Below, in pieces: positions 1 to 9,176 of a stretch of DNA of 64,000 nt. Source of the stretch: Novosphingobium sp. PP1Y (GTDB lineage Bacteria > Pseudomonadota > Alphaproteobacteria > Sphingomonadales > Sphingomonadaceae). The notes below the pieces were generated by a model that saw only the letters and a list, made by a program, of their open reading frames with translations, was not told where the DNA came from and ran no database searches. The stretch is taken from contig NC_015580.1 in the NCBI RefSeq assembly GCF_000253255.1, positions 961,001 to 1,025,000 on the forward strand. The letters are read 5' to 3'. Position 1 is the stretch's first letter. Every line of letters begins with the position of its first letter. The translations under genes were made by a program, and so were the position numbers.

Positions 1-1
1 G

Positions 2-205
2 CCGAGCCGCTGGCTGATGGCGCTTGGCTATGCGGGGTGGGGCGCCGGGCAACTGGAAGGCGAAATGCGCCACCACGGCTGGTATGCGGCCGACCCGCAT
101 CCCGAAGTCTTGTTCGATACGCCCGTGGATGAGCGGTGGAACGCGACCTGGCAGGCCGAGGGCATCGATCCCGCGCTGCTGTCTAACGCTACCGGGCAGG
201 CCTGA
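2..205 (+). CDS. YqgE/AlgH family protein, C-terminal fragment
   Basis: This is the last 67 codons of a gene that begins before the window. The segment reading GYAGWGAGQLEGE followed by HHGWYAADP matches the conserved end of the YqgE/AlgH (UPF0301) family, small soluble proteins of unclear biochemical role, sometimes tied to regulation of exopolysaccharide synthesis. The frame is open from base 2 to the TGA at 203-205. The next gene is convergent and ends 7 bases away. No function beyond family membership can be given. Confidence 0.85.
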   Translation, partial: PSRWLMALGYAGWGAGQLEGEMRHHGWYAADPHPEVLFDTPVDERWNATWQAEGIDPALLSNATGQA

Positions 206-212
206 CGCGGCC

Positions 213-785
213 TCAGCCCGGTTCGGTCCGCCTCAATTGCGCCAGGTCTGCAGGAGTGTCGACATCGGCGTGAATCGCCGGGTCCGTGCAATCGACGAAG
301 ACAACGTCGGGGCGCTGTCGCAGCAGCTTGCCTGCGCCCTGATCGCCCGTGAGCCCGGCAATCGCCGGATAGGCGCGGGCGGAAAGCAGTACCGGATGGC
401 CGGGGCGGCCGCCCTCGCGCGGCATGGCGGCAAAGCCGTCGCCGATCGCGTGGGCGAGACGCTCGGCAATTTCGTGCGGGATGCGCGGCATGTCGCCAAG
501 GAAGACGAAGGCGCCATCGGCCTCGGCGGCGGCAGCGATGCCTGCCTGCAGGGACTGCGAGAGGGAGGTGCTGGCGATGCGCACGATTTCGACGGGCGGC
601 GAACCTTCCCAGGTGCCGGTTTCGAGGCCGCGACGAGCGACGACGATGACGCGGCTGACCGGCGCCGCGCGCGCTGCACGGATGGCATGGAACAGGAGCG
701 GCTCGCCATTGAACGGAGCAGAGAGCTTGTCGCTGCCGAAACGCATCGCCGATCCGGCCGCGAGGACCAGCGCGACGCGGGTCAT
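213..785 (-). CDS. MocA-like molybdenum cofactor nucleotidyltransferase
   Basis: A 190-residue NTP-transferase. The N-terminal LVLAAGSAMRFGSDKL is the glycine-rich nucleotide-binding loop plus the lysine of the MobA/MocA family, and VFLGDMP near residue 94 carries the metal-binding aspartate. MocA attaches CMP to molybdopterin to make the cytosine dinucleotide cofactor of xanthine dehydrogenase-type and aldehyde oxidoreductase enzymes. The start overlaps the stop of the upstream XdhC gene by four bases, so the two are probably translated together. The pairing supports MocA over MobA. No molybdenum hydroxylase subunits lie in this window. The family is clear; the exact nucleotide used is inferred. 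Confidence 0.82.
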   Translation of the reverse strand: MTRVALVLAAGSAMRFGSDKLSAPFNGEPLLFHAIRAARAAPVSRVIVVARRGLETGTWEGSPPVEIVRIASTSLSQSLQAGIAAAAEADGAFVFLGDMPRIPHEIAERLAHAIGDGFAAMPREGGRPGHPVLLSARAYPAIAGLTGDQGAGKLLRQRPDVVFVDCTDPAIHADVDTPADLAQLRRTEPG

Positions 786-1756
786 GCGCGTTCCTTCGCC
801 GGATTGAGCGCCTGCATAATCTCGGCGATGATGCCGGTGGCGACTTCCCATGGCGACTTGCCAAGACCCGTGATGCCCGGAGAGAAGTGCAGCGCGTCCA
901 GTTCCTGTCGCGTCGCACCGGCAGCTTCGAGAGCGGCCAGGCGCCCGGCCGCGCGCGATTTTGCACCGACCATGCCGACATAGCCTGCCGAACCGCGCAG
1001 GGCCGCGAGGCACCCGCCGAGGTCGTGGTGATCTTCGTGCGTCGCTCCGAGATAGGCAGTCCAGCGATCGACACCAAGGCTCTCGAGCGCCTGCATCGGC
1101 GCTTCCCGCAGGTATCCGGCCACCGGGAACGGCGGCGGGGAGGATGGGCCGTCCGGTCGCACGAGATAGGTTTCGAACTGGGCAAGAGCACCGAGCCGCG
1201 CCGCCGCCAGCGCACCGGGATCGCCCCCGGAGACGATCAGCCGGCGGGGCGGATCGTAGCGGCGTGCAAGCGAGAATGGCTGGTCGGTCAGGCTCAGCAG
1301 CGCCCCGTCCTGCGCCGAGACGCGGCGCATGGAGCCGTCGCTGTGCCACTGGCAGGACCGGCGCTCGGCCGCGTGGCGCAGCAGTTCATGCAAGGCTTCG
1401 TCGTCTGGCGAGATGCGCTCGAGCAGGATATGCAATGCACCGCCGCAGCGCAGGCGGATGTCGATCCACGGGCTGCCGGCGCCGTAGTGCAGGTGTCGCG
1501 GTTCACCGTCGGTCAGGACGCGCGCTGCGTGGCTGGCGACGTCGCCCTCGATGCAGTCTCCGGAGAAATAGCCGCTTGCCGCAGAGCCATCGAACACCAT
1601 CTGTGCGCCCGGGCCACGCGGGGCGCTGCCTTCGACGCGGTACAGGGTGGCCAGCACGACGGGCCGACCGGCATCGGATGCTTGCGCCAGAGCGGGGCGC
1701 ACATCGTCGACCCACCCGAACAGTGGCCAGTCAGCGTTGTCGATTTGCCCGTCCAT
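782..1756 (-). CDS. XdhC family molybdoenzyme maturation factor
   Basis: A 324-residue XdhC/CoxI protein. The N-terminal domain has the GSAPRGPGAQMV and SGDCIEGDV blocks of XdhC. The C-terminal Rossmann-like domain ends in YVGMVGAKSRAAGRL and a SPGITGLGKSPWEVA block, both family signatures. XdhC proteins bind sulfurated molybdenum cofactor and hand it to xanthine dehydrogenase-like enzymes. I start at the ATG at 1754-1756. A TTG 20 codons upstream (1816) is possible but adds a non-conserved tail. The gene overlaps the MocA-like gene by an ATGA junction, so the two form a cofactor delivery pair. Confidence 0.85.
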   Translation of the reverse strand: MDGQIDNADWPLFGWVDDVRPALAQASDAGRPVVLATLYRVEGSAPRGPGAQMVFDGSAASGYFSGDCIEGDVASHAARVLTDGEPRHLHYGAGSPWIDIRLRCGGALHILLERISPDDEALHELLRHAAERRSCQWHSDGSMRRVSAQDGALLSLTDQPFSLARRYDPPRRLIVSGGDPGALAAARLGALAQFETYLVRPDGPSSPPPFPVAGYLREAPMQALESLGVDRWTAYLGATHEDHHDLGGCLAALRGSAGYVGMVGAKSRAAGRLAALEAAGATRQELDALHFSPGITGLGKSPWEVATGIIAEIMQALNPAKERA

Positions 1757-1869
1757 ATATCTGCGGTCTGCTCCGGTCTGAGACGCGGAAGTATGGTCGC
1801 GCGAAGCGTAATGCAATGCAGGTGCCGGGAAGCGCGCCGGGAAGGCAAGTGGTCCCCGCGCTGTAGGGA

Positions 1870-2544
1870 TTAACCTTCAGGCTCGGAAAATTGCGGGGAA
1901 GCCGCCCAGGCTTCGTCTTCGCCGATGCGGTCGGCGTAGAGCAGGCGACCGCCGGAAAGGTGCCAGAGGGCTTCGTTGAAGTTCGAATTGCTCATCGCGA
2001 AGCAACCTTCGCTGCGGCCCAGCTTGCCCCACTTGTCGATCATCGACTGGTCCACGTACCAGGCCGGATGCATGACGATGGCGCGCTGAAGCGCCATCGA
2101 GTTGTCCTCGTCCAGCCCGACGAGGCGGATCGATGTGCCGTACTTGCCCTTGTACCATTCACAGGTGAGGAAGGCGCCGCGAGAGGTCGCCTCGGAACCG
2201 GGAGTATTGGAAAAGCGCTGCAGCCAGCCGCTGTGCTCCGGATCGGAGCCCTTGCCGTGCGCGAGCAGGAAGCTGCGGACGGTTCCGGCCTCAATGTTGG
2301 CGAAATGCAGGCGCGGCTTCCACGAGGGCTGCGCGAAATCGGCGATCCCGACCAGATCGGTGCGCCAGACCTTGTTGCCGACGCGCTCTGCCTGGCGGGA
2401 GGCGACATCCATGATCTTGCGTTCGTAGGGCGTCAGGCTGGAGGCCGCTGCGTCGACGGCGAGCGCGCGTCCGGGCAAGACAATTCCGGCGCCTGCCGCA
2501 ATCGCACCCTTGATAACCTCTCGCCGTCCGAGCTTCAAAACCAT
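1870..2544 (-). CDS. Murein L,D-transpeptidase catalytic domain protein, exported
   Basis: A 224-residue exported protein. The start carries a twin-arginine-like signal (GRREVIKGAIAAGAGIVLPG, then an ALA cleavage site). The mature part fits the YkuD_2-type murein L,D-transpeptidase catalytic family: HPAWYVDQ supplies a histidine and GRSEGCFAMS is the SxGCF catalytic-cysteine motif. Such proteins act in the periplasm on peptidoglycan, forming 3-3 cross-links or attaching ligands. The ATG at 2542-2544 is chosen because the signal peptide follows it directly. The upstream in-frame sequence is unrelated and overlaps the phaZ region. The precise activity is not certain. Confidence 0.78.
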   Translation of the reverse strand: MVLKLGRREVIKGAIAAGAGIVLPGRALAVDAAASSLTPYERKIMDVASRQAERVGNKVWRTDLVGIADFAQPSWKPRLHFANIEAGTVRSFLLAHGKGSDPEHSGWLQRFSNTPGSEATSRGAFLTCEWYKGKYGTSIRLVGLDEDNSMALQRAIVMHPAWYVDQSMIDKWGKLGRSEGCFAMSNSNFNEALWHLSGGRLLYADRIGEDEAWAASPQFSEPEG

Positions 2545-2659
2545 GCGATCAATATAGCGCTTTCCTGCAGGGAGTTCCAGTCGGGAGCGCAGCTTCCCGA
2601 CCCGCGGTCGAGGCGGGCCGGCGCTGCGCTTCACTGGCCGAAGATGCCTGCAGGTGGGC

Positions 2660-3904
2660 TCAGGCGACCACCTTGAGGGCGGTCTTCTGGTGCCGCTTGA
2701 TCCAGTCTTCCAAGACCGGCGCGATGCGGTTGCGCCACTTGCTGCCGTTGAAGATACCGTAGTGGCCCACTTCCTCGGCGAGATAGTACTTCTTGCGCTC
2801 TTCCGGCAGGTGCGTGGCAAGGTGCAGGGCAGCTTTGGTCTGGCCGATGCCCGAGATGTCGTCGTTCTCGCCTTCGACCGCGAGCAGCGCCGTGTCGCGG
2901 ATCCCGCCCAGGTCGATCCGCTCGCCGCGGTGGACGAATTCGCCCTTGGGCAACGAATGGTTCTGGAACACGTGCTCGATCGTCTGGAGGTAGAAGTCCG
3001 CGGTCATGTCGCACACCGAGCGATATTCGTCGTAGAAGGCCTTGGTGGCAGCCGCGCTTTCCCCGTCGCCTTCGACGAGGTGCTTGAACATTCCGTAGTG
3101 GCTCATCATGTGGCTGCCCAGGTTCATCGCCATGAAGCCGGTAAGTTGCAGGAAACCCGGATAGACACGGCGGCCGCTGCCCGGATAGGTCAGCGGGACA
3201 TCGGCGATGACGTTGTGCTCGAACCACGAGAGCGGCTGCTGCATCGCGACGTCGTTCACGCTGGTGGGCGCTTCGCGGGTGTCGATCGGGCCGCCCATCA
3301 TCGTGAGCGTCGCGGGGCGGCAGGGATCCTTCTTGGCACCCATGATCGCGGCTGCGGCATAGGCAGGCACCGAGGGCTGGCACACGGCCAGCATGTGTGT
3401 GCCCGGGCCGATGTGATGGAGGAAGTCGACGAGGTAGTCGATGTAGTCGTCGAGGTCGAAGCGACCGGCAGAGGCCGGCACCATCTTCGCGTCGGCCCAG
3501 TCGGTGATGTAGACTTCGCAGGTTTCCAGCATGCGCGCGACGGTGCCGCGCAGGAGTGTGGCGTAGTGCCCGCTCATGGGGGCGACAACCAGCAGCTTGG
3601 GAGCATTCTCGGGCAGGCCGGGGTGATCGAAGCGCAGCAGGTTGCCGAACGGGCGATGGAGCACGATCGCTTCTGTGACGGGGTAGACGTCATCGCCGAC
3701 CTTCACGGTCTCGATGTCGAAATCGGGCTTGCCGCGCGGAGAGGCCGCGTGGGCGAAGACTTCGAGCGCCGATGCCATGATCGGGCCGAGACCGGTATAG
3801 CCCAGGGGAAGGCTCGGGTTGGTTAGCATCTCGGCACCGACCGATGCCCATGCCGCTGCGCCACCAAGCATGGTGCGCTGCAATTCATACATGTTGTAAA
3901 GCAA
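2660..3904 (-). CDS. phaZ: Intracellular polyhydroxybutyrate depolymerase
   Basis: A 414-residue PhaZ-type intracellular PHB depolymerase, which mobilises stored polyhydroxyalkanoate granules to hydroxyacid oligomers. The lipase-box equivalent is AVCQPSVPAY, where a cysteine replaces serine, as in PhaZ1 of Ralstonia. The C-terminal VGHYGIFNGSKWRNRI block carries the catalytic histidine. The start is a TTG at 3902-3904, giving MLYNMYELQ, which matches the family's MLYxLYExQ beginning. An AGGAGA Shine-Dalgarno sits seven bases upstream. An internal ATG at 3892 would lose this conserved start. No PHB synthase is in the window. Confidence 0.9.
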   Translation of the reverse strand: MLYNMYELQRTMLGGAAAWASVGAEMLTNPSLPLGYTGLGPIMASALEVFAHAASPRGKPDFDIETVKVGDDVYPVTEAIVLHRPFGNLLRFDHPGLPENAPKLLVVAPMSGHYATLLRGTVARMLETCEVYITDWADAKMVPASAGRFDLDDYIDYLVDFLHHIGPGTHMLAVCQPSVPAYAAAAIMGAKKDPCRPATLTMMGGPIDTREAPTSVNDVAMQQPLSWFEHNVIADVPLTYPGSGRRVYPGFLQLTGFMAMNLGSHMMSHYGMFKHLVEGDGESAAATKAFYDEYRSVCDMTADFYLQTIEHVFQNHSLPKGEFVHRGERIDLGGIRDTALLAVEGENDDISGIGQTKAALHLATHLPEERKKYYLAEEVGHYGIFNGSKWRNRIAPVLEDWIKRHQKTALKVVA

Positions 3905-4097
3905 GATTCATCTCCTGGCCGCCGCACGCAGCCGTCCTGACGATTCCCTTCATTCTGGGGATGAATTGACCCTTGTGCAATGCGGCATTTCCGATTTCGG
4001 TCTTTTGCATAGCAATTGAAACAGCTTGTGGTCACCTTTGGCTTTGCTGCGACCTCGGGCCTTTCCCTTAGCGTCTCAACGCGGTAAGGGGCCGCGC

Positions 4098-5942
4098 ATG
4101 GACGCCAATCCGGGCCAGACCCCAACGCCGCAGAGTGAAGCCTCGACGACAGGCGAAGAGTCGCCGCGTCGCAAGAGCCTGGGTCCGCTGCGCATGGTCT
4201 GGCGCGAGCTGTTCCACTATCCCGGGCGCATGGTGGTGGCCGGTTGCGCGCTGATCACCACGGCGACTTCCACGCTCGCCATTCCGTACGGATTCCGTCA
4301 GATTATCGACCAGGGCTTCGCCGAGGGCGCGGACCCGACGGCGATCCGCAAGTGGTTCATCGCCCTGCTGTGCATCGTCGCGGTGCTCGCAGTCGCCACG
4401 GCGATCCGTTTCTACAGCGTTTCGTGGCTGGGCGAGCGTGTCGTCGCCGACATCCGCCTGCGTGTCCAGCGCCACCTGCTGTCGCTTTCGCCCAGCTTCT
4501 TCGAGGAAAACAGCCCGAAGGAGATCGCCTCGCGCATGACCGCGGACACCGCGATCATCGAACAGATTGTCGGTACGACCGTTTCGGTCGCCCTGCGTAA
4601 CGCGATCATGGCAATCGGCGGCGTGGCCTATCTTTTTGCTCTGGCGCCGACGCTGACTATCGGCCTGATCGTCGCGATTCCACTCGTGATCCTGCCGATT
4701 GCGACATTCGGACGGCGGTTGCGGGCGGTCTCGCGCACCAGCCAGGACCGTGTGGCCGATATCGGTGCGATGACCTCGGAAGTCTTCGGCGCCTTGCGCG
4801 TGGTCCAGGCATTCAACCAGGAAGGCCGCGAGATGGGCCGCTTCGGCGAGGCGGTCGAGCGTACTTTCGAAACCGGCAAGCGGCGCATCACCATCCGCGC
4901 GATCATGACCGCGGTCATCATGTTCCTCATCTTCGGATCGATCACGGTCATCATGTGGCGCGGCGCGGTCGGCGTTGCGGAAGGCACGATCACCGGCGGC
5001 ACGATCGCGGCTTTCGTCGTCACCGCAGGCATTGTCGCGGGCGCCTTCGGTTCGCTGACCGAAGTCTATGGCGACCTCGTGCGCGGCGCGGGCGCGGCAA
5101 GCCGCCTGGCCGAACTGCTGGGTGAGCGTCCGGCGATCTCGCCTCCGGCACGGCCGCAGGCGATGCCCAGCCCGGCCCGCGGAAAACTTGCCTTCGAGAG
5201 CGTGACGTTCCGCTATCCCACCCGGCCCGAGCAGGCCGCGCTGAAGGATTTCAGCCTGACTGTCGATCCCGGTGAGACCGTGGCGATCGTCGGGCCTTCG
5301 GGCGCGGGCAAGTCGACCCTGTTCCAGCTGGCCGAGCGATTCTACGATCCGCAGAGCGGCTCCATCAAGATCGACGGCGTACAGCTGACATCGGCCGATC
5401 CTGCCGAAATCCGCCAGCGCATTGCGCTCGTGCCGCAGGAAGGCGTGCTCTTCGCCGCCAGCGCACGCGACAACTTGCGCTACGGCAATTGGGCCGCTGA
5501 CGATGAGGCGATCTGGCAGGCAGCGCGCGCGGCCAATGCCGAGCAGTTCCTCAAGGATCTTCCCCAGGGCCTCGATACCTTCCTCGGTGAAGACGGCGCC
5601 CGTCTGTCCGGTGGCCAGCGCCAGCGCATCGCGATTGCCCGCGCGCTCCTGCGCGAGTCGCCGATCCTTCTGCTGGACGAGGCGACCAGCGCGCTCGACG
5701 CCGAAAGCGAGCGGTTGGTGCAGGATGCGCTCGACCGCCTGATGCAGAGCCGCACGACCCTAGTGATCGCGCATCGCCTCGCCACTGTGCGTCAAGCCGA
5801 TCGGATCATCGTCATGGACGGTGGCCGCATCGTCGAGCAGGGCACGCACGACACGCTTTCGGCTGCAGGCGGGCTCTACGCACGGCTTGCCTCGCTACAA
5901 TTCGACATGCGTCCCGACCAGCGTTCGACCCTGGACGCGTAA
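4098..5942 (+). CDS. ABC transporter, fused membrane and ATPase domains (MsbA-like half transporter)
   Basis: A 614-residue half-transporter with six predicted membrane segments in the first ~330 residues and an ATPase domain after that. The ATPase carries Walker A (GPSGAGKST), the signature LSGGQRQRIAIARALL, Walker B (ILLLDEATSALD) and the switch histidine in VIAHRLAT. Proteins of this shape export lipids, lipopeptides or drugs as homodimers; the substrate cannot be read from sequence. The start at 4098 is preceded by an AAGGGG ribosome site, and the upstream in-frame codons look non-coding. It stands alone, divergent from phaZ, and is followed by the M13 peptidase. Confidence 0.88.
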   Translation: MDANPGQTPTPQSEASTTGEESPRRKSLGPLRMVWRELFHYPGRMVVAGCALITTATSTLAIPYGFRQIIDQGFAEGADPTAIRKWFIALLCIVAVLAVATAIRFYSVSWLGERVVADIRLRVQRHLLSLSPSFFEENSPKEIASRMTADTAIIEQIVGTTVSVALRNAIMAIGGVAYLFALAPTLTIGLIVAIPLVILPIATFGRRLRAVSRTSQDRVADIGAMTSEVFGALRVVQAFNQEGREMGRFGEAVERTFETGKRRITIRAIMTAVIMFLIFGSITVIMWRGAVGVAEGTITGGTIAAFVVTAGIVAGAFGSLTEVYGDLVRGAGAASRLAELLGERPAISPPARPQAMPSPARGKLAFESVTFRYPTRPEQAALKDFSLTVDPGETVAIVGPSGAGKSTLFQLAERFYDPQSGSIKIDGVQLTSADPAEIRQRIALVPQEGVLFAASARDNLRYGNWAADDEAIWQAARAANAEQFLKDLPQGLDTFLGEDGARLSGGQRQRIAIARALLRESPILLLDEATSALDAESERLVQDALDRLMQSRTTLVIAHRLATVRQADRIIVMDGGRIVEQGTHDTLSAAGGLYARLASLQFDMRPDQRSTLDA

Positions 5943-6041
5943 AAGACTGGAATTGCGCAACAAGGAAATTATGTTGCGCTTCATCGGCGGGTCATCCGGA
6001 CTCGTTCAGTCTCGTGTCGAACCATCCGAAAAGGATCAGGC

Positions 6042-8186
6042 ATGCCTCGAATTCTCGGCAGGGCGCTTGCGTCGAGCGCCGCCATTTCAGCCTTCGTATT
6101 CAGTCTTTCCGCTGCCCCGCTCAGCGCTGCCGACAATCCCGTCGCCGCCTCTGACCCGGCCGCAGCCGATTGGGGCGATTTCGGCGTCCAGACCCAATGG
6201 ATGGAAAAGGACGTAAAGCCGGGCGACGACTTCGACACTTTCGTCAATGGCAAATGGGTCGAGACGACCGAACTGCCGGCCGACCGCACCCGCTGGGGCT
6301 CGTTCGACGAACTGCGTGAACTGTCCAGCCAGCGCCTGCACGGCATCATGGATGACCTGATCGCTTCGAAGCCGGCGCCGGGCAGCGATGCCGCGCGGGT
6401 TGCTGCCGCCTATTCGGCCTTCATGGACACCGCCGCGATCAACGCAGCCGGGCTCAAGCCGGCGCGTCCCTATCTCGAAGCGATTTTCGCTGCGAAGACG
6501 CCGACCGACCTGATGAAGCTTTTCGCCTCGCCGGGATATGCTTCGCCGCTGGGCGTCTATGTCGATGCCGACCCCAAGCAGAGCGACGTTTATGCCCTGC
6601 AGGCCGCGATCACAGGGCTGGGCCTGCCGGACCGCGACTATTACCTCAAGAACGATGAGCGCTCGCAGGAAATCCGCGCCAAGTATCTCGATTACCTGGC
6701 TTTCGTGCTTGGCAAGGCAGGCTATGCCGATCCGGCTTCGGCTGCCAAGGCGGTGATGTCGCTGGAAATGCGCATCGCCCAGGCCGACTGGGACCGCGCC
6801 GCTGCGCGCAACCGCGATCTCACCTACAACAAGCTGTCGATGGGTGAGTTCGAGGCCTTCGGTTCCGATGGCCTCGTGCGCACTTTCATCGATACCGTGG
6901 GCGCGGGCAAGGCGAGCTACGTCATCGCAGCCGAGATCCCGCCGACGGCAGAGGAGCTGAAAGACGCCAAGATCGATGCGGCGAAGGCCCAGACCCTGTT
7001 CGGCGGCGGGCTCCCGGCCGCGATCAAGCTGGTCGACGAAGTGCCGGTCGCGGTCTGGCAGGCATGGCTGGCGGCGCATTTCCTGCGCGATCACGCATCG
7101 GTCCTGCCCAGCGACATCGACGATGCGACTTTCAATTTCTACGGCAAGACCCTGACCGGTCAGCCCGAGCAGCGCCCCCGCTGGAAGCGCGGCATCAGCG
7201 CGGTCGAGGGGATGGCTGGCGAACTGCTCGGCAAGATCTACGCCGGGAAATATTATCCGCCCGAGAACAAGGCGGCGATGGAGGATCTCGTCGCCAATCT
7301 GCGCAAGGCGATGGCGCTCAACCTCCATGACCTTTCGTGGATGGGGCCGGCAACCCGCAAGGAAGCCGAGGCCAAGCTGGAGGCTTTCACGCCCAAGGTC
7401 GGCGCGCCCGATACCTTCAAGGAATACGAGGGCCTGACTTTCACGCAGAACGATCCGCTGGGCAACATGATGGCCGCGGGCAAGTGGCAGAACGACTTCG
7501 ACATGAACCGCATCGGCAAGGCTGTCGACCGGGCAGAATGGTTCATGCTGCCCGAGACCGTGAACGCCTACTACAATCCGCCCTTCAACGAGATCGTCTT
7601 CCCGGCCGCGATCCTGCAGCCGCCATTCTTCAACCTATCGGCCGACCCTGCGGTCAATTACGGCGCGATCGGCGGCGTGATCGGCCACGAGATGGGCCAC
7701 GGCTTTGATGACCAGGGTGCCAAGTCAGACGGATCGGGCAACCTGCGCGACTGGTGGACGGCCAAGGACAAGGCCAATTTCCAGAAGCTGCAGGACAAGC
7801 TCGAGGCGCAGTACAACGCCTTCTGCCCTTACGACGAGGGCAAGACTTGCGTGAACGGCAAGCTGACGATGGGCGAGAACATCGGCGACCTGGGCGGCCT
7901 CAGCCTCGCCTACCGTGCCTACAAGCTCTCGCTGAACGGCAAGGAAGCGCCGGTAATCGACGGCTATACCGGCGACCAGCGCTTCTTCATGGCCTGGGCG
8001 CAGGTGTGGCGTTCGAAAGTGCGCGAGGAGCAGGCGCGTCAGTACCTGATGACCGACCCGCATTCGCCGCCGCACTACCGCATCAACGGCATCGTCCGCA
8101 ATTTCGACGAATGGTACAGGGCTTTCGACGTCAAGCCGGATGACAAGCTCTATCTGCCGCCCGATCAGCGCGTGCGGATCTGGTGA
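6042..8186 (+). CDS. M13 family zinc metallopeptidase, exported
   Basis: A 714-residue neprilysin-like peptidase. It starts with a signal peptide (hydrophobic stretch ending PLSAADNP). The active site is VIGHEMGHGF, with the HExxH at about residues 549-553. The third zinc ligand lies in GENIGDLGGLS, and the substrate-binding NAYYNPPFNE is present. M13 enzymes cleave oligopeptides, here in the periplasm or at the cell surface. The ATG at 6042 follows AAAGGATCAGG. A clear intrinsic terminator begins six bases after the stop, so the gene is a single transcription unit or the end of one. Confidence 0.92.
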   Translation: MPRILGRALASSAAISAFVFSLSAAPLSAADNPVAASDPAAADWGDFGVQTQWMEKDVKPGDDFDTFVNGKWVETTELPADRTRWGSFDELRELSSQRLHGIMDDLIASKPAPGSDAARVAAAYSAFMDTAAINAAGLKPARPYLEAIFAAKTPTDLMKLFASPGYASPLGVYVDADPKQSDVYALQAAITGLGLPDRDYYLKNDERSQEIRAKYLDYLAFVLGKAGYADPASAAKAVMSLEMRIAQADWDRAAARNRDLTYNKLSMGEFEAFGSDGLVRTFIDTVGAGKASYVIAAEIPPTAEELKDAKIDAAKAQTLFGGGLPAAIKLVDEVPVAVWQAWLAAHFLRDHASVLPSDIDDATFNFYGKTLTGQPEQRPRWKRGISAVEGMAGELLGKIYAGKYYPPENKAAMEDLVANLRKAMALNLHDLSWMGPATRKEAEAKLEAFTPKVGAPDTFKEYEGLTFTQNDPLGNMMAAGKWQNDFDMNRIGKAVDRAEWFMLPETVNAYYNPPFNEIVFPAAILQPPFFNLSADPAVNYGAIGGVIGHEMGHGFDDQGAKSDGSGNLRDWWTAKDKANFQKLQDKLEAQYNAFCPYDEGKTCVNGKLTMGENIGDLGGLSLAYRAYKLSLNGKEAPVIDGYTGDQRFFMAWAQVWRSKVREEQARQYLMTDPHSPPHYRINGIVRNFDEWYRAFDVKPDDKLYLPPDQRVRIW

Positions 8187-8191
8187 TTTCA

Positions 8192-8225
8192 ATGCCCGGG
8201 GCAGGACCTGTCCCGGGCATTTTTG
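8192..8225 (+). terminator. Intrinsic terminator after the M13 peptidase
   Basis: A nine-base perfect stem (ATGCCCGGG at 8192-8200 with CCCGGGCAT at 8212-8220) closes an 11-base loop and is followed by TTTTTG. It lies just past the peptidase stop codon. Confidence 0.9.
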
Positions 8226-8327
8226 CATGGGGGATCAGCGGGTCATCCCGTTTTTCGGCCTGACTATTTTGCATCGCAGCGCGTGCCGCCTTGACTTGCC
8301 GGGGCGCTGCGGCTTGGTTGCGCCGCG

Positions 8328-9134
8328 ATGGACCTGACCCTTACTGCAATTCTTCTCGGCATCGTCGAGGGACTCACCGAGTTTCTGCCGGTCTCGTCGA
8401 CTGGCCATCTCATCCTCGCCACCGAACTGTTCGGATACGATGCCGCCCAATGGGCGACCTTCAACATCGTCATCCAGCTGGGCGCAATCCTTGCCGTGAT
8501 CGTGCAGTTCTGGCGTACGTTCTGGGCCGTGGGCATGGGCCTGCTCAAGCTTGAGCCGGTATCGATCCGCTTCGTGCGTAACGTGCTGCTGGCCTTCCTG
8601 CCCTCTGCCGTTCTCGGTCTGCTGCTCAAGGACTGGATCGAAGGTCTGCTCGGTCAGCCCAGCATCGTGGGCTGGGCGCTGATTGTCGGCGGTATCGCCA
8701 TTCTCGTCATCGAGAAAGTCGCGAAGCAGGGGCCGTTGACCGGCGTATCCGAGCTTTCGATGAAGACCTGCGTGGGTGTGGGGCTGGCCCAGTGCCTGGC
8801 CATGGTGCCCGGCGTCAGCCGGTCCGGCGCGACGATCATGGGCGCGCTGGCGATGGGCGTGGAGCGCCGTACCGCGGCCGAGTTCAGCTTCTTCCTGGCG
8901 GTGCCCACGATGATGGGCGCAACCACGCTGGAACTGCTGGGCGCGCGCGAGCAGCTCATGGCAGGCACCGGTCCTGTCGGCTGGGGAGAGATCGCGGTGG
9001 GCTTCGTCGTGTCCTTCATCGTCGCCCTGGTGGTGATCAAGGCGTTCATGGCCTTCGTCAGCCGTTCGGGCTTCTCGCCTTTCGCGTGGTATCGCATCGC
9101 TGCCGGTTCTCTGGCACTCTACCTGCTGACATAG
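8328..9134 (+). CDS. uppP: Undecaprenyl-diphosphatase
   Basis: A 268-residue polytopic membrane protein of the UppP/BacA family, which dephosphorylates undecaprenyl pyrophosphate so the lipid carrier can be reused for peptidoglycan and polysaccharide synthesis. Both signature blocks are present: EGLTEFLPVSSTGHL near the N-terminus and PGVSRSGATIM in the second half, together with many hydrophobic helices. The length matches the family. The ppk2 gene follows 42 bases later on the same strand and may be cotranscribed. Confidence 0.95.
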   Translation: MDLTLTAILLGIVEGLTEFLPVSSTGHLILATELFGYDAAQWATFNIVIQLGAILAVIVQFWRTFWAVGMGLLKLEPVSIRFVRNVLLAFLPSAVLGLLLKDWIEGLLGQPSIVGWALIVGGIAILVIEKVAKQGPLTGVSELSMKTCVGVGLAQCLAMVPGVSRSGATIMGALAMGVERRTAAEFSFFLAVPTMMGATTLELLGAREQLMAGTGPVGWGEIAVGFVVSFIVALVVIKAFMAFVSRSGFSPFAWYRIAAGSLALYLLT

Positions 9135-9176
9135 GCCGCATTGTCGCAGGCCATGCTGGAACGGGGATGATCTGAC

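Noticed and set aside
24..983. Long plus-strand open frame across the MocA-like gene
   Set aside because: It is antisense to MocA and XdhC, which have clear family motifs. The translation is arginine-rich and without recognisable domains, typical of a GC-rich shadow frame.
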